In this document: positions 8,612 through 19,180 of the stretch, one piece after another
Numbering within the stretch: position 1 is the stretch's first letter
Layout of the letters: the number at the start of each line of letters is the position of its first letter
Origin: Rebecca billardiae RCC1528
Taxonomy: Eukaryota > Haptophyta
Assembly: GCA_965240325.2 (NCBI GenBank)
Contig: OZ251229.1
Coordinates: 2,356,001 to 2,420,000, forward strand
Length of the DNA stretch: 64,000 bases
Direction: 5' to 3'
Translations under genes and position numbers: made by a program
Notes under the pieces: model-generated
The model's input: only the letters and a program-made list of their open reading frames with translations
What the model was told of the DNA's origin: nothing
The model's database searches: none

Positions 8612-11600
8612 ATGCGCGGCTTCTGCGCGCGCCAGTGGTGCTTCGGCTACATCGCGCCGTCGACGGCCGCTCGGCGCCACGTCGAGGGCGTGCGCGATGC
8701 ACGGCACGACATCTCGCTCCTCACCTCGCGCTTCCGCGCTGCGGACGTGAACGCGCGGTACGAGCGCTCGGTCGGCGTGACGAGCTGCTGCCTCTACAAG
8801 AGTCTGCACCTCGCGTTCCTCCTCGTGCCGGCTGCGCTCGTCGTCGGGCAATCGATGCAGCACGGTGTCAAGCCCGCCGTCTTGCTGTCGCACGCGGAGC
8901 GGGCGTTCGTCCTCGTCCACTTTGCGCTCTGGCTTGGGCGCGCTGCGGTCGCGGTCGCGCACCTGGCGGGTCGCGCGCCGCGCGCCGCGCTCGAGGGCGC
9001 GACGGTGCTGGAGGTGCTCGCGCGCATCATCGCGCAGGTGGGCGTGGCGATCCCGATCGCCCTCGCCTGGCACAACGACGGCCTCCTCATCACCTCGCAG
9101 CTCTCCGCCGCCGTCGCGACGCTCGAGGTCGCCGCGCTCACGCGGTACGAGCAGGCCCTCCCGGTCGCGGCGGCCGTGGTCGGGACGCAGCTGTACACGA
9201 TCGCGCGCGCGCCGGCGGGCGCGGCGGAGTACGGCCAGCCGGCCGTCATGCTCGTCGCGCTCGTCACGCTCCCCCTCTTCGTGCACATCGAGGTCGTCAA
9301 GCGCAGCGCGTGGCTGCAGGGCGAGCTGCTCACCTCTCTGAGGCAGGAGGTGTCGCACTTTGGTGCGCGGCCGCGCGCGCGCCGACACGTGGCGGCGGCG
9401 CCGCGGCGGGCGTCGTGCGCGCGCAGTGTGAGGCTGCGCCTGGCTGAGCGCGCCGCTGCCGCGCCGCCGCTGCCGCGCCGCCTCGCCCGCAGGCCTGAAC
9501 CACCTGTACCTCGCGTCGTCGGCCATCGAGCACACGCTGGAGACTGCGGACGGGGCGGCGGGTGGCGGCCGGACCGACGTGGCCGAGCCGCTCAAGGCGA
9601 TCGGTGAGATGGTCGAGGAGGTGACGAAGCTGCTGCAGATCATCGTCGACGACGAGCACCCCTCCGACCTCGTCCTCTCCGAGTTCAACCTCAACCAGTT
9701 CGCGGCGCTCGCCTTCCGCGGGAGCACGCACGAGCTCGACCCGAGCGCGGACGGGCAGAGCGCGCGCTTCGCCTCGTGGGCGGCGCGCTCCATCATCGCC
9801 GACGTGATCGCGGTGGCGCGGCGGCACGGCCGCGGCGCGGTGCGCGGCACGCTGGCGCTCAACACCGACGCGGGCGGCGGCGGCGGCGGCGGCGCGCCGT
9901 GCGAGCTCGTCATCACGGTGACGGCGGAGACGGCAGGCGTGGAGCACGTCGACCCGACGACGGCAACGCTCCTGCGGAAGGCGCGGCAGAGCTCACGGTA
10001 TGGGGGCGTCAGCCAGCCTGAGGATGGCTCGCCGCACTCGCCCTGCCGGAGCCAGCGCGTGAGCCTCGACGTGGAGGCGGGCGCGGTCGAGCTGGGCGCC
10101 TTCCCCGGCCCCTTGCACCCACCGCAGCGCGCGCGCGATTCCACGAGCGCTGCCGGCCCCGCGCCGCGCGGCAGCGCAGGCAGGCGGTTCCTCCCAGCCT
10201 TTGCCAGCAGCACGCCGCTCCGTGCGCTCGAGGGGGCGGTGCAGCTCGCGGAGCGCGCGGGCGGGCGGATCCTTTGCCTGCAGGACGACGCGTGCCTCAC
10301 CACCGTGTACACGCTGCACCTGCCCGCCGACCGCGTCAAGCTGCGCACGCCCTTCGCAGCGTCGGAGCGCCGGCCGGACGCGCGCACGCCCTCGCGCCTC
10401 TCGTCAGGCGGCATCTCCGAGCGCACCTCCGCAGCGCTCGACCCGCTCCGGCGTGGGCTGAGCACCGCGACGGGGGGCGCGCACGCGCTGTGGCAGTGGC
10501 AGCGGGGCCTCCGCTCGTCCGACGCCTCGCCCGTGCAGGCGGCGAGGCGGGGCAGCATGCTGGCCAAGGACCCGCCATCGCCCACGCGCAAGGCGCCCTC
10601 GACCGAGCCGATGCTATCCCGCTTCCGCAGCCGCGCCCTGAGCCAGGCGAGCGACGATTCGTTCAAGCTGACGGGCGGCGGGCATTGCTCGCCCATTGCG
10701 AGCACCGGCGTCTCGGTCTTCTCGAGTCTCGCCGAGCTCCCCGCCGTGGAACCCGCCATCGCCATCAACTTCCCGAGCGCTAGGCGTCGCGACGCGATCC
10801 CAGTCGAGGCCGCCTGCGCTCCGCCGGCGGGCGGCGGCGAGCCGACGAGTGCGGGCGGCGGCGAGCCGTCGAGTGGCCACCGCATCGAGGGCGAGGCTGC
10901 GCGCGCCGCACACCAGGCGCCGCCGGCGCCGTCCAGCCTGGAGCTCGATGGCGCTGCCGCAGCGCACGAGGGCGTCGGTGCGCGGAGCCCGCGCTTTCGC
11001 TTCCCCTCGCTCGGCGGGGCGGCGGTGCAGCCCGTGCTGGAAGCGGTCCGCCCGGCAGCGGGCAGCGAGCCGCACGCCGCGCCGGCGGCCGCGGGCGAGG
11101 GCGCGCAGACGCACGCGCACACGCTCCTCGACGTCGACAGCGCGTCACCCGCGTTGAGGCTGCGCGAGTGCACGCCCACCCCCGTGCTTCCCATCGCGCT
11201 GCCCGCACCCGCGCCCACGCCGCCTGCGCGGCTGCCGCTCGAGCTCGCGCCGATGCCCTCGAAGCACTGCGGCATCGAGCGGAGCCGCTTCCGCCCTCTG
11301 CGCGCGGACGAGCGAGCCGCGCGCATCCTGGTCGTGCTCGACAACAACCTCGACCCGCCGGCGTGGGACGGCTCGACCTCGGGCAAGCAGATCGCACGGC
11401 GGCTGCGCGAGATGCAGCTTCCGGGGCTGACGGTGGTGATGCACACGGGCTGCGCGCCGACCGAGCTCGCCGGGCTGCTCGCCTCGAGCGATGTCGACCA
11501 GGTGATCGCAAAGGACAAGGCGGGGCGCGAGCATGTGTGCAACCTGTGCGCGCAGCACGACCTCTGCCTCTTCGTGGACGACATGGCCACCGTGCTCTCG

Positions 11601-11798
11601 GCGATCGACCTCTCGCTCGCCAAGCTGCTGTACGGCAAGGTGCGCGCGGCCGAGCACGCCGGCGGCTGGGCAGCGACCGCGAACACGCACGTGCGGTACG
11701 CCATGTTCTCGCGGCAGGCGGAGCTCGATCTGCTCTACGCCGTGTGCGCGCGCGAGCTCGTCTTCGACGACAACCTTCTGCTGTGGCACAGCAAGTGA
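8612..11798 (+). CDS. Multi-TM histidine-kinase-like protein with receiver-like C-terminus
   Basis: The CDS joins 8612-9362 and 9493-11798 (intron 9363-9492, donor GTGCGCGG, acceptor CCCGCAG, phase 1), giving 1018 residues. Residues 60-235 hold about six hydrophobic segments. The exon junction creates SHFGLNHL, aligning with the SHELRTPL H-box of histidine kinases; His249 would be the phospho-acceptor. A DHp-like helix pair follows (AIEHTLE, then VTKLLQIIVDD). The ATPase region is degenerate: I find no N-box or DxGxG, although ERAGGRILCLQDDACL resembles its C-terminal strands. After about 300 disordered residues comes a receiver-like half-domain: ARILVVLDNNLDPPAWDG, then VVMHTG and VIAKDK, lacking an obvious first half. 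It is probably a membrane sensor or pseudokinase related to the protein at 35.3 kb. The stop codon begins the 814-bp tandem repeat. Confidence 0.66.
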
Positions 11799-12609
11799 AG
11801 AAAGAACTGGAGAGCTACTGTGTCATCTCGCCTGCCTGAGCTGTGTGCGTCTCTTATTCTTAGTAAACTGTTCTCGCCTGCCTGAGCTGTGTGCGTCTCG
11901 CTCTTATTCTTAGTCAACTGTACTGCTAGCTCATGCTCGAGATGATTCATGTATCATGATACATATCTACCCCTCTTTAGGCTACGAATTTTGGATGTCT
12001 TGAGAATTCTCATCGCGTTCAAGATCGGACGTGATTGGGGCAGATACTACAAAAAATGGCGAGATATAGTCTACGACCGATGCTCGCATCATTCACAATC
12101 CTGCGACCTGCGAGGCATGAATAAGCATTCCGAACCGCAGCGGCTCTTCCTGTACACGTCTCTATTCACAGACATGCTATGACACAGCTCGCTGATACAT
12201 GTTCGTCTATACTAGTGGGGTCCAACACTAGGCCTGCGTCCCATCCACACACTAGTAGTGTTCGCCGCTGCCGAAATCCCCAAAGTCGCCCGAGCCTGCC
12301 TAGGCGGCATCCCCGTTCTGAGACGAGCTAGCTTCCGATCGAGTCCGGATGACGAGCGGTTCATTCTATGATTTAACGACACAGGTAGGACGACTGCGAC
12401 CAGCCCCTCTGGCTGCTCTCGCCCTCTCGGACGCCGGGGGGGAATAAAGACTACAAGGGCTTGATTAATACGACCAAAAGCGATGAGAATTAAGTGGGTA
12501 ACCGAAACGATTACAAGATCTGAATAATCATCCGCACATTGTCGGTCTTCCCTGAATCCGTCAACGATCGTTCCCCCTTGATTCCTTTGGTTAGACGACT
12601 CCATGCAAT
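11796..12609. repeat. 814-bp tandem repeat, unit 1
   Basis: The unit begins exactly with the TGA stop of the kinase-like gene (TGAAGAAAGAACTGGAGAGC) and ends with CCATGCAAT. It contains an internal duplication of about 52 bp carrying CGCCTGCCTGAGCTGTGTGC. It is clearly more AT-rich than the gene. Short frames (77 and 130 codons) occur in both units but have no recognisable features. Confidence 0.95.
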
Positions 12610-13423
12610 TGAAGAAAGAACTGGAGAGCTACTGTGTCATCTCGCCTGCCTGAGCTGTGTGCGTCTCTTATTCTTAGTAAACTGTTCTCGCCTGCCTGAG
12701 CTGTGTGCGTCTCGCTCTTATTCTTAGTCAACTGTACTGCTAGCTCATGCTCGAGATGATTCATGTATCATGATACATATCTACCCCTCTTTAGGCTACG
12801 AATTTTGGATGTCTTGAGAATTCTCATCGCGTTCAAGATCGGACGTGATTGGGGCAGATACTACAAAAAATGGCGAGATATAGTCTACGACCGATGCTCG
12901 CATCATTCACAATCCTGCGACCTGCGAGGCATGAATAAGCATTCCGAACCGCAACGGCTCTTCCTGTACACGTCTCTATTCACAGACATGCTATGACACA
13001 GCTCGCTGATACATGTTCGTCTATACTAGTGGGGTCCAACACTAGGCCTGCGTCCCATCCACACACTAGTAGTGTTCGCCGCTGCCGAAATCCCCAAAGT
13101 CGCCCGAGCCTGCCTAGGCGGCATCCCCGTTCTGAGACGAGCTAGCTTCCGATCGAGTCCGGATGACGAGCGGTTCATTCTATGATTTAACGACACAGGT
13201 AGGACGACTGCGACCAGCCCCTCTGGCTGCTCTCGCCCTCTCGGACGCCGGGGGGGAATAAAGACTACAAGGGCTTGATTAATACGACCAAAAGCGATGA
13301 GAATTAAGTGGGTAACCGAAACGATTACAAGATCTGAATAATCATCCGCACATTGTCGGTCTTCCCTGAATCCGTCAACGATCGTTCCCCCTTGATTCCT
13401 TTGGTTAGACGACTCCATGCAAT
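12610..13423. repeat. 814-bp tandem repeat, unit 2
   Basis: This unit is collinear with unit 1 at an offset of 814. The only difference noticed by eye is G at 12140 against A at 12954. Such near-identity indicates recent duplication, ongoing homogenisation or an assembly artefact. Confidence 0.95.
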
Positions 13424-13600
13424 TGAAGAAAGAACTGGAGAGCTACTGTGTCATCTCGCCTGCCTGAGCTGTGTGCGTCTCTTATTCTTAGTAAACTGTT
13501 CTCGCCTGCCTGAGCTGTGTGCGTCTCGCTCTTATTCTTAGTCAACTGTACTGCTAGCTCATGCTCGAGATGATTCATGTATCATGATATACATATCTAA
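13424..13600. repeat. 814-bp tandem repeat, partial unit 3
   Basis: The first roughly 165 bases of the unit recur once more and then diverge after TTCATGTATCATGATA, where two extra bases and unrelated sequence begin. This gives about 2.2 units in total. Confidence 0.9.
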
Positions 13601-13764
13601 AGCTTTAGGTGATCCTTGATCTGAGATCTGGGTCATGACTATGAGGTCATCATCGTCAATTTGACTCTCAGCTACTGTGCTTAAGCGACTGTTCGTCGCC
13701 AGTGAAGATACAGTCGCCAGGAGGGTGCGCGTTGTCGCCGTGCACTCTCAACTCTGTCCAGCCG

Positions 13765-14865
13765 ATGCAGCGGAGGCTGCGCTCCGCGGCCCGACAGCTG
13801 CAGCTCGCTGCATCGCTGCTGGTGCTCAGCAGGCGGCCGCTCACGGCTGGCATGACCACGGCGGCACCGCCCGCTCTCCACCCGCCGAACCTCGACGTCA
13901 TGTTCCACGTGAACTGCATGAAGAGCCGGCGGCCGACCAAACGGCAGCTGCGCACGCGCCTGCGGTTGGTGCGCCCATCAGACGAGCACGCGACCTTGCC
14001 TCAGCTGAGCCGCGTGGGCGGCGTGGACGGGCTTCTGGGCAGGCTCTACCCTCCCGAGGCCCTCGAGGAGCCGACGCGCGACTCGGACGCGTGGAGCGAG
14101 CACAACCATCGCGCGCGCATCGAGTTTGAGAGCTACTTTGCAGACAAGGGCTACTCAGCGTCGGGGCGCGAGCTCGACGGCGAGTGCGCGGTGCGCTTGC
14201 TGCGCGATGCGATGCGGCTCAGCCCAACGGACACGCTCCTCGACCTCGGCTCGTCCACCGGCCGCGTGCCCATCCTCGCATCGTATGTGTGCGGCTGCGA
14301 GCGCGTGCTTGGCGTCGAGCTGAGCCCGAGCCGGCACGCACTCGCCGAGCGGGCGCTGCGCGAGCTCGCACGCGTCGACGAGGGCGCGGCGCGGCGCGTC
14401 GAGTTGATGCAGGCGGATCTTATGGACGCGCCCCTCGGCGAGTTTGGCGTCATCTACTGCGCCGTCCAGCCCAGCGGCGCGCAGAGGCTGATGCCAGTGC
14501 TGATGCCCGTGTTGCGCGATGCCATCATCGCCGCAGCGGCGGGAGGCGCGATCGGCGGTCACGCGCCCGTGCGCTTCTTCGCCGCGGGGTTCGACCTGCC
14601 AGCGGACGTGCCGGGCATCACGCCGCGCCTCGTTGCCGGCCACATCTTCGCGCCGCCGGGCTGGACGGACGAAGAGGGCACCGGCCCGGCCCTGCGCGGC
14701 ATCCCCCTGTACGGCCTCGTTGACGGCCCGCGCACCGTGCTCGAGTACGAGCTGCACGTGGGGGCGGACGCGGGCGGCGATGGTGGGCCCGGTGCGGACC
14801 GAGCCTCGTCGCCGCGGTCGTCTTCGTCTGCTGCGACGCAGTCCTCGGCGGGCGGCGAAGCCTAA
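13765..14865 (+). CDS. Class I SAM-dependent methyltransferase, DOT1-like
   Basis: This is a 366-residue single-exon frame. The motif I region TLLDLGSSTGRVPILASYV (about residues 157-175) followed by CERVLGVELSPSRHALAERA matches the SAM-binding loop and acidic strand-2 end of class I methyltransferases, and the spacing of DLGS-x-G to GVEL is reminiscent of the DOT1 histone-lysine methyltransferase fold. A possible post-I motif is QADLMDAPLGEFGVIYCAVQ. The N-terminus from ATG 13765 is Arg/Leu-rich (MQRRLRSAARQLQLAASLLV), like a mitochondrial or plastid transit peptide; an ATG at 13702 would add 21 residues, and one at 13852 would remove the presequence. The C-terminal 45 residues are Gly/Ser-rich. 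The substrate cannot be told from sequence; if the presequence is real, a histone substrate is unlikely. Confidence 0.66.
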   Translation: MQRRLRSAARQLQLAASLLVLSRRPLTAGMTTAAPPALHPPNLDVMFHVNCMKSRRPTKRQLRTRLRLVRPSDEHATLPQLSRVGGVDGLLGRLYPPEALEEPTRDSDAWSEHNHRARIEFESYFADKGYSASGRELDGECAVRLLRDAMRLSPTDTLLDLGSSTGRVPILASYVCGCERVLGVELSPSRHALAERALRELARVDEGAARRVELMQADLMDAPLGEFGVIYCAVQPSGAQRLMPVLMPVLRDAIIAAAAGGAIGGHAPVRFFAAGFDLPADVPGITPRLVAGHIFAPPGWTDEEGTGPALRGIPLYGLVDGPRTVLEYELHVGADAGGDGGPGADRASSPRSSSSAATQSSAGGEA

Positions 14866-15842
14866 CTAGCAGCCGTCGATATCCATCATCAGACGACCAT
14901 ATCATCATCCGCAGACGATGCTCCGCGCGGGCGGCTGAAATTGGTATTGCCGGGGTGCTGGCACTTCCAAGGCAGGCTGGCAGCCGCCTGGCCGCGCGGT
15001 CATGCAGGCCTCGCGGGAGTCGGGGTGGGGAATGAGGGAATCGCCAATCGGGATATGGCACAGCACGGCCCGCGTCCACGGCCGTATGCCCGCGGCCGCG
15101 CCCCTGCCAATCATAACTCGTACACGGTACTACCGGGCGGACAGTCGGTACGGCGGTACGCCGCGGGCGGGTACGCCGCTAACGCCGCCCCGTACGCGCT
15201 ACTCTCACTCTGTCTACTGACTTGCGGTCGCTAATAATAATAATAATTCTGAGCGGCCCGAACTCGGGCTGCTAGTAGTTACTACTCGGTCCGCGATGCG
15301 CTCGCGCGTACCGCGGCGGAAATGTCCGGCGCGGCGGTCCTCACGATCCTCACAGCTGCTCAATGATAATGCTCGTGAACTCCGACGGTCACGGGTCAGG
15401 TTCGGGCCAGTCTGGTTGACTGGTTCGGGCCTTCGGCGCCTTCGCCGCCAATTCATCAGGTTCCGGACCGCGTGGGCCCCTGCGCATTACTTGGGGCGCG
15501 CACGCTGCCGCTCGGACATGAGTTACCGGGCGTATCCAGCAGCGATGTGGGGCGCGCCGCGCGCTGCGCCCGGTCGAAGGTAGCCCAACGTCGGTCACCA
15601 GCGCAGCGTTGTGCGCAAACGCGCGCCGCGCTCTGTCCAGGGCGGCTGGGCGCGGTGGATGCTCGATCCTGTGCGAGCACAATGGACACCGGGCACGGCG
15701 CCGCCGGACGTTTGCCGCGCTCTCTGCTAGCGCGCACGAGGCAGCTCGTGCGAGGCAGCGCGCGGGCCACCGATTGCGCTCGGCCACCCGCGTCGCCGCA
15801 GCCGGGCAGCGCCGCGCAGGCCACGCAGGCCGCAGCCGGTGA
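14866..15842. other. Convergent intergenic region, no gene recognised
   Basis: This region lies between the 3' ends of the methyltransferase and IFT27. It contains a short (TAA)n tract at 15232-15246 and GTAC-rich repeats around 15120-15180 (GGTACGGCGGTACGCCGCGG). Long open frames on both strands have no domain and are typical of GC-rich noncoding DNA. Confidence 0.4.
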
Positions 15843-16421
15843 TCACTCGCCCTCGAGCTGCGCCATCGTCTCGAGGTACCGCCTGTGCGTCGTGGCCGCG
15901 ATGTGCGCGAACGGCGCCTCGACGCCCGCGTGCTCGAGCGCGGAGCACTCGAAGAAGGCAAAGTCGTGCCGCCGCGCGAACTCCTCGCCAGCCTCGCGCG
16001 AGACCTCCGCGCGCTCGTTCAGGTCTGTCTTGTTGGCGACCAGCACGCCCGCGAGGAGCGCGTCGGTCGGCACGACGCGGCCAAGGCGCTCAAGCCAGTC
16101 TGCGCAGTGCTGGAGCGACTCGGGTCGCGTGACATCGTACACCAGGATCACAGACGACGTGTTCTCCCAGTAGTGCGGCGCCATCTCGGCGAAGAGGTCC
16201 TGCCCTGCCGTGTCGAAGAGGTAGAGCTCAACCGACGCCTGCGTGTCGGGGATCGCGACCGGCTTCATCACAAAGTCGACGCCGATGGTCATCAGGTAGT
16301 TCTTCGGGAACTTCTGGCCGTTCGACTGGAACATCTGGGTGAGCGCGCTCTTCCCCACCCCCGCATCGCCCAGCACCGTCACCTTGGAGCGCAGCTTCAA
16401 GCCCGACAGAGCCGCCACCAT
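15843..16421 (-). CDS. IFT27: Intraflagellar transport protein 27 (RabL4-type small GTPase)
   Basis: This is a 192-residue Rab-like GTPase. Visible nucleotide-binding motifs are G1 GDAGVGKS (18-25), G3 DTAGQ (70-74), G4 NKTD (130-133) and a G5-like ECSAL. The family signature is PVAIPDTQASVELYLFDTAG followed by LFAEMAPHYWENTSSVILVY, and the C-terminus (AQLEGE) has no prenylatable Cys; both fit IFT27/RabL4 rather than a membrane Rab. IFT27 pairs with IFT25 in the IFT-B complex and links cargo and the BBSome to flagellar trains, so the organism builds a flagellum. ATG 16421 was chosen because it begins just before the GTPase fold; the frame stays open upstream to 17258, but only as the antisense of HSP70. 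It lies head-to-head with HSP70. Confidence 0.88.
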   Translation of the reverse strand: MVAALSGLKLRSKVTVLGDAGVGKSALTQMFQSNGQKFPKNYLMTIGVDFVMKPVAIPDTQASVELYLFDTAGQDLFAEMAPHYWENTSSVILVYDVTRPESLQHCADWLERLGRVVPTDALLAGVLVANKTDLNERAEVSREAGEEFARRHDFAFFECSALEHAGVEAPFAHIAATTHRRYLETMAQLEGE

Positions 16422-16803
16422 ACTGCCCTGCCCCCCTTGCTGCGCGACCTCCGTCAACGGCCGCGGCCGCCGTGATATGGGGTAACTTGTATTTTGAATA
16501 AAAGCGGACGAGAAATCAAACGAGTCGGAAAACGTCGTCGCCCTCGCGGCTCGCGCGCGCGCGACGCGAGTTTTATATTTACTTTTTCGGTTTGCAGGCG
16601 GAGGTCGAGACGGCAATCTCGGCATCTCGACCGCCGACCGAGGACCGGAATCCCGAAGTTCCAGACATCTATCGACGCGGCAAAAAGCAGTCGATCGAGC
16701 CGAACTGGACGGAACCGGTGGCAGCTGCATCCCACAGTTGCACCGCTCACGGCAGACCACCCAGCCCGTCTCCAGCGCGCACTCCACAGACCCGCACCTT
16801 TCG
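16422..16803. promoter_or_regulatory. Bidirectional promoter between IFT27 and HSP70
   Basis: A 382-bp divergent intergenic region. An AT-rich island at 16485-16525 and TTTTATATTTAC at 16572-16583, the latter about 220 bp before the HSP70 ATG, are TATA-like. The pyrimidine-rich TTTTTCGGTTTGCAG ending at 16597 could be a 5'-UTR splice acceptor. No canonical three-unit heat-shock element (nGAAn repeats) was found by eye; GAAGTTCC near 16654 has the wrong spacing. Confidence 0.5.
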
Positions 16804-17422
16804 ATGGGGAAGGACGACAAGAAGGTTGAGGGCGCCGCGGTCGGCATCGACCTCGGCACCACGTACTCGTGCGTCGGCATCTGGCAGAACGACCGCGTCG
16901 AGATCATCGCCAACGACCAGGGCAACCGCACGACGCCGTCGTACGTCGCGTTCACAGACTCGGAGCGGATGATCGGCGACGCGGCGAAGAACCAGGCGGC
17001 GATGAACCCGCGCAACACGGTGTTCGACGCGAAGCGCCTCATCGGCCGCCGCTTCGCCGACGCCGCCGTGCAGTCCGACATCAAGCACTGGCCGTTCAAG
17101 GTGGTGCCGAAGGAGGGCGACAAGCCGTACATCCAGGTGGAGTACAAGGGCGAGACGAAGGACTTTGCGCCGGAGGAGATCTCGTCGATGGTGCTCGTCA
17201 AGATGAAGGAGGTCGCGGAGGCGTACCTCGGCTCCGACGTGCCCAACGCGGTGATCACCGTGCCCGCCTACTTCAACGACTCGCAGCGCGCGTCGACCAA
17301 GGACGCGGGCTCGATCGCCGGCCTCAACGTGCTGCGCATCATCAACGAGCCCACCGCCGCGGCGATCGCGTACGGCCTGGACAAGAAGACGACGCAGGAG
17401 CGCAACGTGCTCATCTTCGACC

Positions 17423-17454
<32 letters not shown>

Positions 17455-18774
17455 ACGATCGAGGAGGGCATCTTCGAGGTGAAGGCGACCGCGGGCGACA
17501 CGCACCTCGGCGGCGAGGACTTTGACAACCGGCTGGTCAACCACTTCGTGCAGGAGTTCAAGCGCAAGCACAAGCAGGACATCACGGGGAACGCGCGCGC
17601 GATGCGCCGGCTGCGCACGGCGTGCGAGCGCGCGAAGCGCACGCTCTCCGCCTCGACGCAGACCTCGATCGAGATCGACTCGCTCTTCGACGGCATCGAC
17701 TTCTTCTCCTCGATCACGCGCGCGCGCTTCGAGGAGCTCTGCATGGATTTGTTCCGCGGCACGCTCGAGCCCGTCGAGAAGGTGCTGCGCGACTCGAAGG
17801 TGGACAAGCGCTCGGTGCACGACGTCGTGCTCGTCGGCGGCTCGACGCGCATCCCGAAGGTGCAGCAGCTGCTCTCGGACTACTTCAACGGCAAGGAGCC
17901 GAGCCGCTCGATCAACCCGGACGAGGCGGTCGCGTACGGCGCGGCGGTGCAGGCCGCGATCCTCGCGGGCACGGGCTCGGAGAAGACGTCGGAGCTGCTG
18001 CTGCTCGACGTGACGCCGCTTTCGCTCGGCATCGAGACGGCGGGTGAGGTCATGTCCGTGCTCATCCCGCGCAACACGACCGTGCCGACGAAGAAGTCGC
18101 AGACGTTCTCGACGTACTCGGACAACCAGCCGGCGGTCACGATCCAGGTGTTCGAGGGCGAGCGCTCGCGCACCAAGGACAACAACAAGCTCGGCGAGTT
18201 CAACCTCACGGGCATCCCGCCGATGCCGCGCGGCGTGCCGCAGATCGACGTCACCTTCGACATCGACGCGAACGGCATCCTCAACGTCTCGGCGGTCGAG
18301 AAGTCGACGGGCTCGGAGAAGAAGATCACGATCGCGAACGACAAGTCGCGGCTGTCCAAGGAGGACGTGGAGAAGATGACCGCCGAGGCGGAGAAGTACA
18401 AGCGCGAGGACGAGGAGTTCAAGGCGCGCGTCGAGTCGAAGAACGGCCTCGAGAACTACTGCTACCAGATGAAGGGCGCGGTCGAGGACGACAAGGTGAA
18501 GGACAAGATCGACCCCGTCGACAAGGAGAAGGCGGTCGGCGCGATCAAGGAGGCGCTCGACTGGCTCGAGAAGAACCAGATGGCCGAGAAGGAGGAGTTC
18601 GAGCACAAGCAGAAGGAGGTCGAGGGCGTGTGCTCGCCCATCATCCAGAAGATGTACGCCGCCGGCGGCGGCGCGGGCGGCATGCCGGGGATGGGCGGCA
18701 TGCCGGGGGGCATGCCAGGCGGCGGCGCGCCGCCCCCGGGCGGCAACGCGCCCAACATCGAGGAGGTCGACTGA
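16804..18774 (+). CDS. HSP70: Cytosolic heat-shock protein 70
   Basis: An intronless 656-residue HSP70. It shows the three HSP70 signatures: GIDLGTTYS near residue 13, [20 protein letters not shown] near 204, and [17 protein letters not shown] near 344. The substrate-binding domain follows ([30 protein letters not shown]), then the helical lid, a [12 protein letters not shown] linker and the terminal IEEVD that binds TPR co-chaperones such as HOP and CHIP. The EEVD ending and the lack of a presequence place it in the cytosol/nucleus. The ATG at 16804 (MGKDDKK) gives the normal family start; 22 further in-frame codons upstream from 16738 do not look like HSP70. A J-domain protein lies 24 kb downstream. 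Confidence 0.98.
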
Positions 18775-19180
18775 ACGTCGAACAAAGCGGTGAGCGACGT
18801 CCCTGAACATCCTACCTCGTCAGCATCATTGCACGAAGACACGCCGACTGACCGTCTGACGGTGACGACGGTCGCAGCTCGTCACGGCGCGCGCCGAGTA
18901 CGCAGGCTGATTGACGAGGCAGTCCCGCGCGGCGGTCGGGTCACACCAAGGGCTGGTGTGACGTGATCCGCGTCATCAGACATATCGTCATCACATATCA
19001 GTAGTAGCAGCAGTACTATAATATATATATATATAGTTGTTGCATGCCACGTCGTTAAATATCTATATATATATATTTAGTTTAGTCGTACTTGTAGTCG
19101 CCGCGATGTAACTATAAGATTCTGCGCTGACGATACATATATATCTATGAGAAACTACATGCGCGCCATAGCTTTCACTG
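18775..19180. other. Downstream of HSP70: AT-rich tracts and repeat-A 3' motif
   Basis: The stretch contains (TA)n tracts at about 19020-19035 and 19062-19075, between which lies TTGTTGCATGCCACGTCGTT, the same 3' end motif seen in family A. No gene was seen. Confidence 0.5.

Noticed and set aside
8438-11704. 1088-codon minus-strand frame over the kinase-like gene
   Set aside because: It is Ser/Arg/Ala-rich without domains, while the plus strand has TM segments, an H-box rebuilt by splicing and a receiver-like end.
11949-12604. 77-codon (plus) and 130-codon (minus) frames repeated in each 814-bp unit
   Set aside because: They are conserved only because the units are nearly identical; no start context, domain or codon bias supports translation.
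15472-16173. 233-codon plus-strand frame over the IFT27 3' end
   Set aside because: It overlaps IFT27 in antisense and has no recognisable domain.
16640-16670. Heat-shock element upstream of HSP70
   Set aside because: GAAGTTCC has one base between the half-sites instead of two, and no third unit follows.
16422-17258. N-terminal extension of IFT27 by 279 codons
   Set aside because: It would be the antisense of the HSP70 5' UTR and coding region; IFT27 proteins start directly before the GTPase fold.
16747-18810. 687-codon frame antisense to HSP70
   Set aside because: It is a pure shadow of a highly conserved gene with GC-rich third positions.
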